Positions 1 to 8,147 of a DNA stretch of 64,000 nt are shown here, piece by piece. The notes beneath the pieces were generated by a model. That model saw nothing but the letters and a program-made list of their open reading frames with translations. It had not been told where the DNA came from and ran no database searches. Origin of the DNA: Gammaproteobacteria bacterium (GTDB taxonomy: Bacteria > Pseudomonadota > Gammaproteobacteria > Eutrophobiales > Eutrophobiaceae); NCBI GenBank assembly GCA_030829955.1, contig JAURNY010000001.1, forward strand, positions 1 through 64,000, in the 5' to 3' direction. A program made the position numbers and the translations under genes. How positions within the stretch are numbered: position 1 is the stretch's first letter; the number at the start of each line of letters is the position of its first letter.

Positions 1-6
1 AAAAAA

Positions 7-621
7 TTATCTTAATCCTTGCAAATATGATGAGACAGCTTCGATCTGTTCCTGAGTCATAAGTTTTGCAATCGTGCGCATTACAGTATTTTTATCATTG
101 GCTCGCTTATCAGTTTGAAATAGCAGCATTTGATTCGCTATGTAAGCACTATGCTGTCCTGCTAATGCAGGGTACATGGCAGAGGGATTGCCTTTACCTG
201 CGGGACCATGACAGGCCATACACGCGGGGACGCCTATCTCCTTATCACCAGCACGATAAATTTTTTCGCCTAGTTCGACCAGATCCGCTTTTGTCGTTCC
301 ACCTTTTATAGCCTCGCTTGAATAGTATGAAGCAAGGTCGTACATATCCTGTTCGCTAAGTGTGGCAGCCATACCATTCATGATGGCGTTTTCACGAGCC
401 CCGCTTTTGAAATCCTGTAATTGCTTAACAATATAATTTAAATGCTGACCTGCCAGCTTTGGCCACTGAGCATTTGGACTATTTCCGTCAATGCCATGGC
501 AAGCCGCACAGGTTGCAGACAGCGTCTTTCCTTTTTTTGCGTCGCCAATAATTTCGGCGGAGGTTAGATTAATATTAAGCAGCAAAACTGCAGCTGTTAT
601 TAAACTGATTTTCTTCATCAT
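7..621 (-). CDS. cytochrome c4, periplasmic di-haem
   Basis: Two CxxCH haem-attachment motifs are visible, CAACH at residues 38-42 and CMACH at 134-138, in two similar halves of about 90 residues. This is the cytochrome c4 architecture, and 204 aa is the usual length. A signal peptide (residues 1-22, ending TSA) sends it to the periplasm, where c4 proteins carry electrons to terminal oxidases. I chose the ATG at 621, preceded by AAGGA; the frame stays open upstream but that part lacks any family sequence. The ATG at 618 is an equal alternative. It diverges from engB, a pairing common in gammaproteobacteria. Confidence 0.92.
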   Translation of the reverse strand: MMKKISLITAAVLLLNINLTSAEIIGDAKKGKTLSATCAACHGIDGNSPNAQWPKLAGQHLNYIVKQLQDFKSGARENAIMNGMAATLSEQDMYDLASYYSSEAIKGGTTKADLVELGEKIYRAGDKEIGVPACMACHGPAGKGNPSAMYPALAGQHSAYIANQMLLFQTDKRANDKNTVMRTIAKLMTQEQIEAVSSYLQGLR

Positions 622-782
622 TATTTTCCTTCTTAATATCAACAGTCGGGAATTCACAGGAAGCGCATAGTATGCATGCATGAAACATTCTGTAAACTTT
701 AGATTTAGCTTATTTGATAAAAAGTATATCTTAAAGTAAATGTATTCTTTCAAATTAGTTAACAGACTGGAACCAAAGAGCA

Positions 783-1391
783 ATGGATAAGGACATACCA
801 AATAATTGGTATACACAATTTGAGTTTTTATTAGGTGTTGCCTCCGCTCAACAACTACCGCCAGATAATGGTGTCGAAGTTGCTTTTGCAGGACGTTCAA
901 ACGTGGGTAAGTCCAGCGTGATTAATTCGCTGACACAGCGAAGAGGTTTGGCACGAACCAGTAAATCTCCGGGGCGCACCCGCGAAATTAATTTTTTTAG
1001 CTATACAGACGGCATTTATTTAGCAGACCTACCCGGTTATGGTTTCGCCAAAGTGAATGTTGAGATGAGAAAACGTTGGGCTGTATTGATGGAAAAATAT
1101 TTGGCCGAGCGAGTATCTTTAAGTGGTGTTTTTTTGATTATGGACATCAGACACCCGCTTGGTGATTTTGATCGAATGATGCTCGATTATTGCCGTGGAA
1201 ATGAACTTAATGTGCATGTTTTGTTGAATAAATCAGACAAACTATCTCGCAATGTTGCTAATCAGCAGTTGTTTAAGGTAAAAAAATCATTAAATATAGA
1301 GCAGGAGTCCTGCCAGCTATTTTCGGCTTTAAAAAAATCTGGTGTAGATGAGGCAAGAGAGAAAATGTATAGTTGGCTGTTTACTGGATAA
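783..1391 (+). CDS. engB: ribosome biogenesis GTP-binding protein EngB (YihA/YsxC)
   Basis: This is an essential GTPase acting in late assembly of the large ribosomal subunit. The G1 P-loop GRSNVGKS is at residues 37-44, the G2 region is around the TRE near residue 67, G3 DLPG is at 82-85 and G4 NKSD lies near 148. Its 202 residues are typical. It is transcribed away from cytochrome c4. Its 3' end faces the tandem small-RNA candidates, whose leftward terminators point at it. Confidence 0.96.
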   Translation: MDKDIPNNWYTQFEFLLGVASAQQLPPDNGVEVAFAGRSNVGKSSVINSLTQRRGLARTSKSPGRTREINFFSYTDGIYLADLPGYGFAKVNVEMRKRWAVLMEKYLAERVSLSGVFLIMDIRHPLGDFDRMMLDYCRGNELNVHVLLNKSDKLSRNVANQQLFKVKKSLNIEQESCQLFSALKKSGVDEAREKMYSWLFTG

Positions 1392-1395
1392 ATAT

Positions 1396-1488
1396 AAAAA
1401 AAGCCCCAGACTGAACTTGGGAATGAAGCATTGTCTGGGGCAAATATACCCAGCTGGGAGACCGGGCAAATTCTGCTTTGGGGATTGC
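1396..1488 (-). ncRNA. candidate small RNA, left copy of a tandem pair
   Basis: Read leftward, this unit ends in a 9-bp hairpin (GCCCCAGAC with GTCTGGGGC, 21-nt loop) followed at once by seven U, a rho-independent terminator shape. A -10-like TATAGT lies at 1494-1499; its -35 would fall in the right copy's terminator and is poor. The predicted transcript is about 93 nt with C-rich, unpaired-looking stretches (AATCCCC, TGCCCG) that could pair with Shine-Dalgarno sequences. Lying 3' to engB and transcribed toward it matches the position of Spot 42 in Escherichia coli and ErsA in Pseudomonas. Transcript ends are inferred. Confidence 0.55.
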
Positions 1489-1516
1489 AGAAAACTATAT
1501 TCTACTGGGTAAATAT

Positions 1517-1607
1517 AAAAAAAGCCCCAGACTTAACTTGGGAATGAAGCATTGTCTGGGGCAAATATACCCAGCTGGGAGCGGGCAAATTCTGCTTTGG
1601 GGATTGC
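1517..1607 (-). ncRNA. candidate small RNA, right copy of a tandem pair
   Basis: This is the second copy, about 91 nt, with the same terminator hairpin (1524-1532 with 1554-1562) and U-run (1517-1523). Its promoter is better than that of the left copy: on the minus strand a -35-like TTGCAG is followed 16 nt later by TATAGA (1614-1619), giving a start near 1607. Retention of stem, U-run and C-rich stretches in both copies suggests a functional RNA rather than a chance repeat. It could instead be only a duplicated terminator for the leftward M48 protease gene. Confidence 0.58.
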
Positions 1608-1620
1608 AGAAAATCTATAT

Positions 1621-1959
1621 TTAATTAGAAAATACCTGCAAGAATTAGTTCCAGAAATACAAATTTTGTAGATGATTAATCTATTAATTATGCACAAGGA
1701 TGAGAGAAATCAAGGCTTTCAGATAAGTCAACTCATCAATACCTTGATTATTTGAGATGTGCTCATGTAATTAATTGATTTTTATTAAATATAAAGATTT
1801 TTCGATAATCTTTTCTGATTTGCGTCAGATAGAGTGTGAGTGAAAATACAGCGATACTTTTATTTCCTTACACATACTTATCCACAGGATGTATGTGTAA
1901 AAATACTAATAATAAGTTCATTAATAGCTTACAGGTTTTTTCTATATTTCTCTTTAAAG
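1621..1959. other. non-coding stretch between the small RNA pair and the M48 protease gene
   Basis: I find no convincing gene in these 340 bases. They hold the promoter region of the right small-RNA copy, a weak inverted repeat (AATCAAGG 1708-1715 with CCTTGATT 1742-1749) and a strong 10-bp inverted repeat with a DnaA-box-like loop listed separately. A 73-codon frame starting at 1840 overlaps the protease gene and shows no protein-like pattern. Confidence 0.6.
1868..1900. repeat. 10-bp perfect inverted repeat with a DnaA-box sequence in the loop
   Basis: The arms TTACACATAC (1868-1877) and GTATGTGTAA (1891-1900) are exact reverse complements. The 13-nt loop opens with TTATCCACA (1878-1886), a perfect match to the consensus DnaA box. 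There is no U-run on either side, so it is not an ordinary terminator. Confidence 0.85.
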
Positions 1960-3426
1960 TTATCTAACAGTTTTCATGAACTGTTCTGGCGTAATATTAC
2001 CATCCGGGTACTTTCCATTAAGCAGGCGAATCTGTTGTTCTGGGTATTTTTCGAGCGGTGATTGCTTGGCAAGCCCTGTAAAAGAGGTATTGGTATCAGA
2101 CTGAAAAATAGATAAGAGCAGAGGTCTTGCGAATTGCTTTTCCTCTTCAGTTATTTGATGAAAAGATTTTGCCGTTGCAATCATGGCGTTGTCAAAAGTC
2201 CCTAATTGATTCGCTTCTTCAGTCATGCCGGCAACGACGAACGCGAATTGATTCAAAAATATTACAGTAAATCGCATGGGCCGCTGACCGATACTTGTTT
2301 TAATAATAGATATACCGCTATGAGCTTCCAGATTATTTATATTTAAGGGCGTTTCATTCGTCAGGTTGCTTAAACCTAATCGATCAATCATAAATTCTCT
2401 GGGGGTCATGCTCTTATCGAGCGGCTCTACGGATATTTGCATGAGCGCCTTTCCATCTTTTGAAGATAGAATAATTCGATCTGGCAAGTTGCTTAGATTC
2501 CATTCTTTTGGAAGGGTCACCACAAAACCAAGGCCTACATGATAAAAATTATTTTTATGTTTTATCCCTTCTTTCGGACTATCGCCAAAAACAAGTCCAT
2601 CTATATAAGACAGATATTCCTCACTACCAACATAGTTCACTTTTCCCTGTTCACTCAAATTTTTAGCCTGTGCAACTACTTCATGTAAACGTGTGTCATT
2701 ATCAGGGTGTGTGGCAAAAACGCCATGATATGTTTTTGCTTCTCGACCTTCTGCTTTTGCGATTTCATTTTCAAATACTTCCTGATCTTTCAGTACAGCA
2801 ATAACATCGATCATTGCCTGTGCGTCGTAATTACTGCGTGCAAGATACTCGGCGCCGAGGCTGTCAGCCTCTAACTCATGTTCACGACCATAGCCTCTTA
2901 ATAAGGCAGTGCCAAACATTTGTGCCAGTTGATTCGTGGCCAGATTCATGCCAGGAATAAATAATGAACCTAGTATTAGTCCAAAGTTTGTGACTTGGTT
3001 AGCGCTGTATTGACGTACCGAATGGCGGGCAGTGACGTGACCAATTTCATGACCTAACACTGCGGCAAGTTCTGCCTCTGATTTCAAATAAGCCATCAAA
3101 CCACGGGTGATATAAATATATCCGCCAGGTAAGGCAAAAGCATTAACCTCCTTGCTATCGAGAATAAAGAACTGAAAGTTTAGATCAGCGCGATGACTTT
3201 TTGCGGCGAGTTTTTTTCCGATTTGCTGTACATAACTTTGTAATACCGGGTTTTCATAAACATTGTATTGCGTCAGGACTTCCTGATGAGATTTTATGCC
3301 AAGCGCTATTTCATCTTTTTCCGACATCAATACCAGATCCTGTTTTCCAGTGATAGGATTAACAGCGCAGCCGGTTGTGATCGCGATGAGAAGAAATAAA
3401 ACGCAATATGGAATTGTTCTGAACAT
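1960..3426 (-). CDS. M48-family metalloprotease, predicted lipoprotein
   Basis: The zinc-binding HEIGH motif is at residues 126-130 and the likely third ligand is the Glu in the later HELEAD motif, both typical of the M48/Oma1/BepA family. It follows an FALPGGYIYITRGL segment also typical of the family. The N-terminus is a short hydrophobic helix ending TTGC at Cys20, so it is probably a periplasmic lipoprotein in envelope quality control. The C-terminal 200 residues look like the accessory domain of this subgroup and carry no TPR I can see. I chose the ATG at 3426; a TTG three codons upstream is possible. Confidence 0.88.
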   Translation of the reverse strand: MFRTIPYCVLFLLIAITTGCAVNPITGKQDLVLMSEKDEIALGIKSHQEVLTQYNVYENPVLQSYVQQIGKKLAAKSHRADLNFQFFILDSKEVNAFALPGGYIYITRGLMAYLKSEAELAAVLGHEIGHVTARHSVRQYSANQVTNFGLILGSLFIPGMNLATNQLAQMFGTALLRGYGREHELEADSLGAEYLARSNYDAQAMIDVIAVLKDQEVFENEIAKAEGREAKTYHGVFATHPDNDTRLHEVVAQAKNLSEQGKVNYVGSEEYLSYIDGLVFGDSPKEGIKHKNNFYHVGLGFVVTLPKEWNLSNLPDRIILSSKDGKALMQISVEPLDKSMTPREFMIDRLGLSNLTNETPLNINNLEAHSGISIIKTSIGQRPMRFTVIFLNQFAFVVAGMTEEANQLGTFDNAMIATAKSFHQITEEEKQFARPLLLSIFQSDTNTSFTGLAKQSPLEKYPEQQIRLLNGKYPDGNITPEQFMKTVR

Positions 3427-3531
3427 GGTTATCAATAATTTTTAGTTGTTATTCCGATTATAGTGGAATCCAGCGGTAATCGAAGACGCACTATGTACTG
3501 CCGATTACGAAAATAAAGATTACCGCGAGCC

Positions 3532-3797
3532 TCAATTAGTTTGCCAGTTGTTAGTCGATAATGATTCCAGAAATGCCCGAGCTTCGATTATCCCAGTTTC
3601 CGTTTAGCGACTATCATTTAAAATTTCTGGCGTGTCGATACCAATTAATCTAACTTGGCTTTTATGTTTCAAGATAACGATATCACCATTTATAACTTGA
3701 TCAATTAATGATTTTTATCATAGTGAGTACTTGCAAAATCATTTGTACTAAATGTTGAATTGCTGATTAGAAACAGCAACAAGGGTATTACAGACAT
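3532..3797 (-). pseudogene. decayed secreted nuclease (thermonuclease/SNase-like) remnant
   Basis: Leftward, the ATG at 3797 opens a signal-peptide-like stretch (MSVIPLLLFLISNSTFS) that stops after about 30 codons. In another frame the sequence continues with GDIVILKHKSQVRLIGIDTP, which matches the conserved core of staphylococcal-nuclease-like proteins (GDTV...RLIGIDTPE). That frame stops after EILNDSR, then resumes as EARAFLESL, also typical of the family, before further stops. At least one frameshift and two stops are needed to read it. The family assignment is from the motif alone. Confidence 0.65.
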
Positions 3798-3825
3798 AAA
3801 AAAACGCCCGGTTGGGGCGTTTTTA
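3797..3825 (-). terminator. rho-independent terminator of rpmE
   Basis: The stem ACGCCC (3804-3809) pairs with GGGCGT (3815-3820) around a 5-nt loop. The run of A on the plus strand gives seven U after the stem for leftward transcription. It lies 24 bases past the rpmE stop. T residues on the other side make it potentially bidirectional. Confidence 0.88.
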
Positions 3826-3848
3826 GTTGCAAGCTAACTTGCATGGAA

Positions 3849-4052
3849 TTAGGACATACCGTATTTGCGACGGAATTTGTCGACACGACCACCTGCATCC
3901 AGAATCTTTTGTTTACCTGTATAGAAAGGATGACATTCAGAACATACGTCGATCACCATATCCTGACCGTGAGTGGAGCGTGTTGAAAACGTATTGCCAC
4001 AGCTACATTTTACATTAACATCCTGATAATCAGGGTGAGTATTCGCTTTCAT
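3849..4052 (-). CDS. rpmE: 50S ribosomal protein L31, zinc-binding form
   Basis: At 67 aa this is a full-length L31, a component of the bridge between ribosomal subunits. Cysteines 16, 18, 37 and 40 make it the C+ (zinc-containing) paralogue rather than the zinc-free RpmE2. It starts at an ATG at 4052 and is followed by its own terminator, so it is probably monocistronic. Confidence 0.97.
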   Translation of the reverse strand: MKANTHPDYQDVNVKCSCGNTFSTRSTHGQDMVIDVCSECHPFYTGKQKILDAGGRVDKFRRKYGMS

Positions 4053-4260
4053 TTTGTGTGCCTTTGTTAATTCAAAATTACAGGGGCGGGGAGTTTATGC
4101 CAAAGTTGAGTGGTTCGCAACGACAGATTACTGCTTATTCGTCTTTTTCTCGGGTACTAGCGAAAGTTAAAGTAGCAGCAGATTGCTGTCATTAATCGCA
4201 CTGGCCCAGATTGCAGACTTTCTAGTTGATCGAGTAAACAGTTTTTTCCAGTGTATTGAA

Positions 4261-4499
4261 TCACATAATTTTGGAGAGTTTGATGCAAGATGCCAACGGG
4301 TTAGCAGTGGTTTCGTGAACTTGATCAATGTGCCAATGAAGCCTAATCATGCGGCGCTGAAAGTCAGGAGATACCTGCTGAATAATCTCATCAACAAGTT
4401 TTAGCCGACGTCTTTCAAATGCTAAGGATCATTCATGGTAAATTTTGCCATATCATCGAAATTAAAATCAGATTGTTCGCTATTGTTAATTGTCGTGAT
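4261..4499 (-). pseudogene. decayed DUF3135-like small protein gene
   Basis: Leftward, one frame reads ITTINNSEQSDFNFDDMAKF then MNDP and a stop. One base out of frame it continues with LAFERRRLKLVDEIIQQV, QRRMIRLHWHIDQVHE and NPLASCIKLSKIM before a TGA. The pattern FDFD...NDPxAFExxR, a central QRR and a C-terminal NPL..CI.LS.MM resembles my recollection of DUF3135 proteins. One missing base at about 4424, a stop where Trp would be expected, and no in-frame ATG upstream indicate a pseudogene. A single-base sequencing error would explain only the frameshift. Confidence 0.55.
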
Positions 4500-4554
4500 T
4501 TTGGCAGGTTTCCATTTTAGCGTATTGTCCTCAGATACCTTTAACCTATAAATA

Positions 4555-5325
4555 TTAAAACTTGAATTCAGCAATTACAGGGGTGTGATCGGATGGTCGT
4601 TCAAGTTTTCGAGGATCTTTATCTATGTAAGCACCTACACACTTATTCTTTAAAGCCTCTGATATAAGAATATGATCAATTCGGAGTCCGCGATTTCTTC
4701 TAAAACCCGCGGCACGATAGTCCCACCATGAAAAGTTTTCCGGCGCCTGCTCAAATAAACGATAACTATCATAAAAACCCGCATCCAGTAATTTCTGAAA
4801 TTCAGCTCGTTCAGCATCGCTAACTAAAACATTGCCTGCCCATTCCGCTGGGTCATGCACATCCGCATCGGCAGGAGCAATATTAAAATCCCCAAGGATG
4901 ATCATTTTTTTATTATTTGCCAGTAGATCGGATACAAAAGGGTGAAGATATGAAAACCACTCAAGTTTATATTGGTATTTTTCAGAACCGACTTCAGAAC
5001 CATTTGGCACGTAAAGATTAAGCACAATAATATCGTCAATTTCTGCTGCCAGAACGCGACGTTGAGGATCATCATAGTCAGCAAGCGAGTTCGCTATTAC
5101 CGATGCCTGATTTTTACTGATGATTGCGACACCGTTATAAGTTTTTTGTCCACAGAAACTGACGGTATACCCAGCTTGTATTATTTCTTCATGTGGAAAA
5201 TTTTCATCAAGGCTTTTGGTTTCCTGAAGAGCAAGGACATCAGGTTGGGCGGTAGCTAACCAATCTAATACATGCGGCAGTCTGACTTTGAGGGAATTAA
5301 CATTCCAGCTTGCAATTTTAAACAT
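4555..5325 (-). CDS. xthA: exodeoxyribonuclease III
   Basis: This is an apurinic/apyrimidinic endonuclease and 3'-5' exonuclease of base-excision repair. It is a single exonuclease-endonuclease-phosphatase domain of 256 aa. The family motifs are in order: SWNVNSLKVR at the N-terminus, LQETK with the metal-binding Glu, NLYVPNG, LGDFNIAP, and the C-terminal SDHTPV with the catalytic Asp-His pair. It starts at the ATG at 5325, just downstream of the SH3-domain gene, and may be co-transcribed with it. Confidence 0.96.
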   Translation of the reverse strand: MFKIASWNVNSLKVRLPHVLDWLATAQPDVLALQETKSLDENFPHEEIIQAGYTVSFCGQKTYNGVAIISKNQASVIANSLADYDDPQRRVLAAEIDDIIVLNLYVPNGSEVGSEKYQYKLEWFSYLHPFVSDLLANNKKMIILGDFNIAPADADVHDPAEWAGNVLVSDAERAEFQKLLDAGFYDSYRLFEQAPENFSWWDYRAAGFRRNRGLRIDHILISEALKNKCVGAYIDKDPRKLERPSDHTPVIAEFKF

Positions 5326-5346
5326 AATAATACAGGTGGTTTGCGA

Positions 5347-6042
5347 TTAAACCCGAAAACCACCATGCCTTTTTCTATTTATCCAATCCAGTAAAAATAT
5401 TCCTAGAAAAAAACCAATGATGAAAAAGACCAGCACAGTAATCATTATAGCTTTCCAGTTATTTACTTGAGTAAGAACTGTCGCTGTATTTTTTTCTTTA
5501 TCGTCTCCAGATAGTGCCAGCTGTGAAACCAGTTCTTCATTAGCTTGTCGCAAGCGTTCAATTTCATCGCTCATAGCTGCATCACTGCCAGCAGCAATCC
5601 TTGCTTTTATGTCAGCTAATTTAGCCTGTAGTTCACCCACTTGAAGTTTTTCGCTTTTCAATAGACGTTGAAGTTCCTGACAGTCTTCATTGCTTGATGT
5701 TTGTTGAGTTTGCTGTAATGCCTTGATTTCAGACTCAAGCTGTCGATTCTGTTTTTGTAAAGCAAGCACTTGTGTATTATCAGGGGCTTGATTAATAAGA
5801 TAGCGTTGATGGACCCAGCCGGTTTGCCCTTCAGTATCTTTGACCTGAACAAACACATCATTTCTCGATAGAACTTCCAATGTGGTGCCGCTTGGAACCA
5901 GTTTTATAATCGGGCTATCAATATCAGCTTCTTTATGAATACCAGGCTGAAATTCATCAATCACATAATTGGTCTCGGCATTGACCAAACCAGTGTTTAG
6001 TAACGTTAAAACGAGAGCAGACTTGGCGAACAATAATTTCAT
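5347..6042 (-). CDS. membrane-anchored bacterial SH3-domain protein (YgiM/TIGR04211-like)
   Basis: The protein has a signal peptide (residues 1-22), a bacterial SH3 domain of about 60 residues (ending in TGWVHQRYL), then a long coiled coil rich in Gln and Glu, and one transmembrane helix near residues 196-220 followed by a short basic tail. This layout is that of the TIGR04211 / E. coli YgiM family, placed in the inner membrane with SH3 and coiled coil in the periplasm. The role is unknown; cell-wall binding is a guess. Four bases separate it from the stop of prlC. Confidence 0.82.
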   Translation of the reverse strand: MKLLFAKSALVLTLLNTGLVNAETNYVIDEFQPGIHKEADIDSPIIKLVPSGTTLEVLSRNDVFVQVKDTEGQTGWVHQRYLINQAPDNTQVLALQKQNRQLESEIKALQQTQQTSSNEDCQELQRLLKSEKLQVGELQAKLADIKARIAAGSDAAMSDEIERLRQANEELVSQLALSGDDKEKNTATVLTQVNNWKAIMITVLVFFIIGFFLGIFLLDWINRKRHGGFRV

Positions 6043-6045
6043 AAA

Positions 6046-8091
6046 TTATGTGACCGTGATTCCGGAATGTCTGAGTAATGGTTCAACACTGGGCTCTCTG
6101 CCTCTGAATTCGACAAACAAATCCATTGGTTCACGACTTCCTCCCTGTTCAAGGATGGTATGTAAAAAATGCATACCAGTATTCGCATCGAAAATACCAT
6201 TTTCTTCAAATTTCGAGAACGCATCCGCAGACAATACTTCTGCCCATTTATAGCTGTAGTACCCAGCTGCGTAACCGCCCGCAAAGATATGTGAAAAACT
6301 ATGTTGAAATCGATTGAATTCTGGGGCGGGAACTACAGCCACTTTTCCCCTGACTTCATTTAGCAAGGCTTGAATATCAAGTATGGGATTGTCGGCATAT
6401 TCAAGATGAAGCCTGAAATCGAATAGTGCGAATTCTAGCTGTCTGACCATTTGCATACTGGATTGAAAGGTACGTGCCCGGGCCATTTTTTCAAATAAAT
6501 CATCTGGCAATGTTTCATCAGTTTCAAAATGTTTGGCAAACAAATCCAGAGCCTCTTTTTCCCAACACCAGTTTTCCATAAACTGACTAGGTAATTCAAC
6601 AGCATCCCAGGCGACACCATTGATGCCTGAAACACCACTATATTCAACCTTGGTCAGCATATGATGCAAACCATGACCAAACTCATGGAATAAGGTAGTG
6701 ACTTCATCATGAGTTATTAATGAAGACTTCCCTGCAATCGGCGGAGTGAAATTACAGGTTAAATAGGCAACGGGTTTTTGAATTCCCTGATTATATTTTC
6801 TACGTACAAGGCATTCATCCATCCACGCCCCGCCCCGCTTTTGTTTTCTTGCATAAAGATCCAGATAAAAACTACCGCATACTTCATTGTTGCTATCATA
6901 GATGTCAAAGAACTTCACATCTTTATGCCATGTATCAATACCCTGTCTTTCTTTGATATTTACGCTATAGAGTTTTTTAGTGATTGTAAACAAGCCATCC
7001 AGAACTCGATCGACCGGAAAGTATGGCCGTAACGTTTCCTGGGAGATATCAAATTTTGCCTGACGTAACTTTTCTGAATAATAGGCAACGTCCCAAGCAT
7101 TGAGTTTTTCAATACCATCCTGTTCCTGAGCAAACTTTTCTACCTCTGCAAATTCTGCTTTTGCTGATTCAATACTTTTACCAGCTAAATCATTCAGGAA
7201 GTCCAGAACCTGTTGAGGTTTTTCTGCCATCTTGGTGGCTAGTGATAAATGCGCATAAGAATCAAAGCCAAGTAGCCTTGCTTTTTCCGTCCGGAGTTTA
7301 AGAATGTCAGTCATGACATCACTGTTATCCCACTTGCCTGCATTTGGTCCCTTGTCTGATGCGCGAGCCACATAAGCTTCGTAGATCTCTTTACGCAGAG
7401 CTGCATTATCAGCATATTGCATGACAGGTATATAAGATGGGAATTCAAGGTTTAATAACCAACCGGACTGATTATTTTGTTCAGCATTTTGTTTGGCAAG
7501 CGCCAGGGCTGATTCAGGTAGTCCTGCTAATTCGTTTTCATCAGTAATCAGTCTTGTCCATGCCTGTGTAGAATCCAGGAGGTTTTCTTCAAACTTTGTT
7601 TGCAGTTTTGACAAGGCCTGTTGAATCTCACGATAGCGCTGCTGTTTTTCTTTAGGTAAATCAATACCGGATAAACGAAAGTCGCGTAAGGCGTTTTCAA
7701 TAATTTTTTTCTGTGCGGTAGTTAATGAATCAAAAGACGCATGCTTCGCAATGGATTCATAGGCATGAAACAAATCCTTGTTTTGACCTAACTCGGTTGA
7801 GTAATCAGATAACTTGGGTAAGCATGCATTATATGCTTTGCGTAATTCTTCTGAGTCAGCAACCGAATGCAGATGACCTACTGGCGACCATGCTCTACCG
7901 AGTAAATCGTCCATATCTTCCAATGGTTGTAACAGGTTTTCCCAACTATACTCAGCATTCTCTGCCAATAATTTTTTCAGAGTTTTTCTATTTGCATCTA
8001 ATAAATAATCAATCGCTGGTTCAATATGTTCAGCTTTAATGGAAGCAAACTTTGGTAGCCCTTCAGAATTCAATAATGGATTGTCAGACAT
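6046..8091 (-). CDS. prlC: oligopeptidase A, M3 zinc metallopeptidase
   Basis: This cytoplasmic peptidase degrades short peptides, including cleaved signal peptides in E. coli. At 681 aa it matches the family length. The zinc site HEFGHGLHH is in the C-terminal half (about residue 469) and the downstream Glu ligand lies in the ELPSQFMENW segment. It starts at the ATG at 8091. Neighbours on the same strand are a GIDE-like membrane protein upstream and the SH3 protein downstream. Confidence 0.96.
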   Translation of the reverse strand: MSDNPLLNSEGLPKFASIKAEHIEPAIDYLLDANRKTLKKLLAENAEYSWENLLQPLEDMDDLLGRAWSPVGHLHSVADSEELRKAYNACLPKLSDYSTELGQNKDLFHAYESIAKHASFDSLTTAQKKIIENALRDFRLSGIDLPKEKQQRYREIQQALSKLQTKFEENLLDSTQAWTRLITDENELAGLPESALALAKQNAEQNNQSGWLLNLEFPSYIPVMQYADNAALRKEIYEAYVARASDKGPNAGKWDNSDVMTDILKLRTEKARLLGFDSYAHLSLATKMAEKPQQVLDFLNDLAGKSIESAKAEFAEVEKFAQEQDGIEKLNAWDVAYYSEKLRQAKFDISQETLRPYFPVDRVLDGLFTITKKLYSVNIKERQGIDTWHKDVKFFDIYDSNNEVCGSFYLDLYARKQKRGGAWMDECLVRRKYNQGIQKPVAYLTCNFTPPIAGKSSLITHDEVTTLFHEFGHGLHHMLTKVEYSGVSGINGVAWDAVELPSQFMENWCWEKEALDLFAKHFETDETLPDDLFEKMARARTFQSSMQMVRQLEFALFDFRLHLEYADNPILDIQALLNEVRGKVAVVPAPEFNRFQHSFSHIFAGGYAAGYYSYKWAEVLSADAFSKFEENGIFDANTGMHFLHTILEQGGSREPMDLFVEFRGREPSVEPLLRHSGITVT

Positions 8092-8124
8092 ATAATGATA
8101 TTTATAAATAATTTAAGTTGATGA

Positions 8125-8146
8125 GTTTGATGTTAAGCCATCAAAC
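8125..8146 (-). terminator. weak hairpin directly after the GIDE-like gene
   Basis: GTTTGATG (8125-8132) pairs perfectly with CATCAAAC (8139-8146) and abuts the stop codon of the leftward gene. There is no clear U-run, so it may be a weak terminator or an RNA-stabilising stem. Confidence 0.4.
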
Positions 8147-8147
8147 G

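Larger units (their letters stand above)
1383..1620. repeat. tandem direct repeat, two units of about 120 bp
   Basis: Two copies lie head to tail with a 121-bp period: unit 1 at 1383-1503 and unit 2 from 1504 to about 1620. They are nearly identical. I see one substitution in the hairpin loop, a 2-bp deletion near 1581 in unit 2, and small differences at the edges. Each unit carries a 9-bp GC-rich stem (1403-1411 with 1433-1441, and 1524-1532 with 1554-1562). The first unit starts inside the last codons of engB. Confidence 0.95.

Noticed and set aside
66-311. 81-codon plus-strand open frame
   Set aside because: It lies wholly antisense to cytochrome c4, which has clear haem motifs; no protein-family pattern in this frame.
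1383-1620. CRISPR or IS-end interpretation of the repeat
   Set aside because: Only two long adjacent units, no spacers, no transposase; the terminator-like stem fits RNA genes better.
4183-4404. 73-codon plus-strand frame
   Set aside because: It is the complement of the decayed DUF3135-like gene, whose minus-strand reading is far more protein-like.
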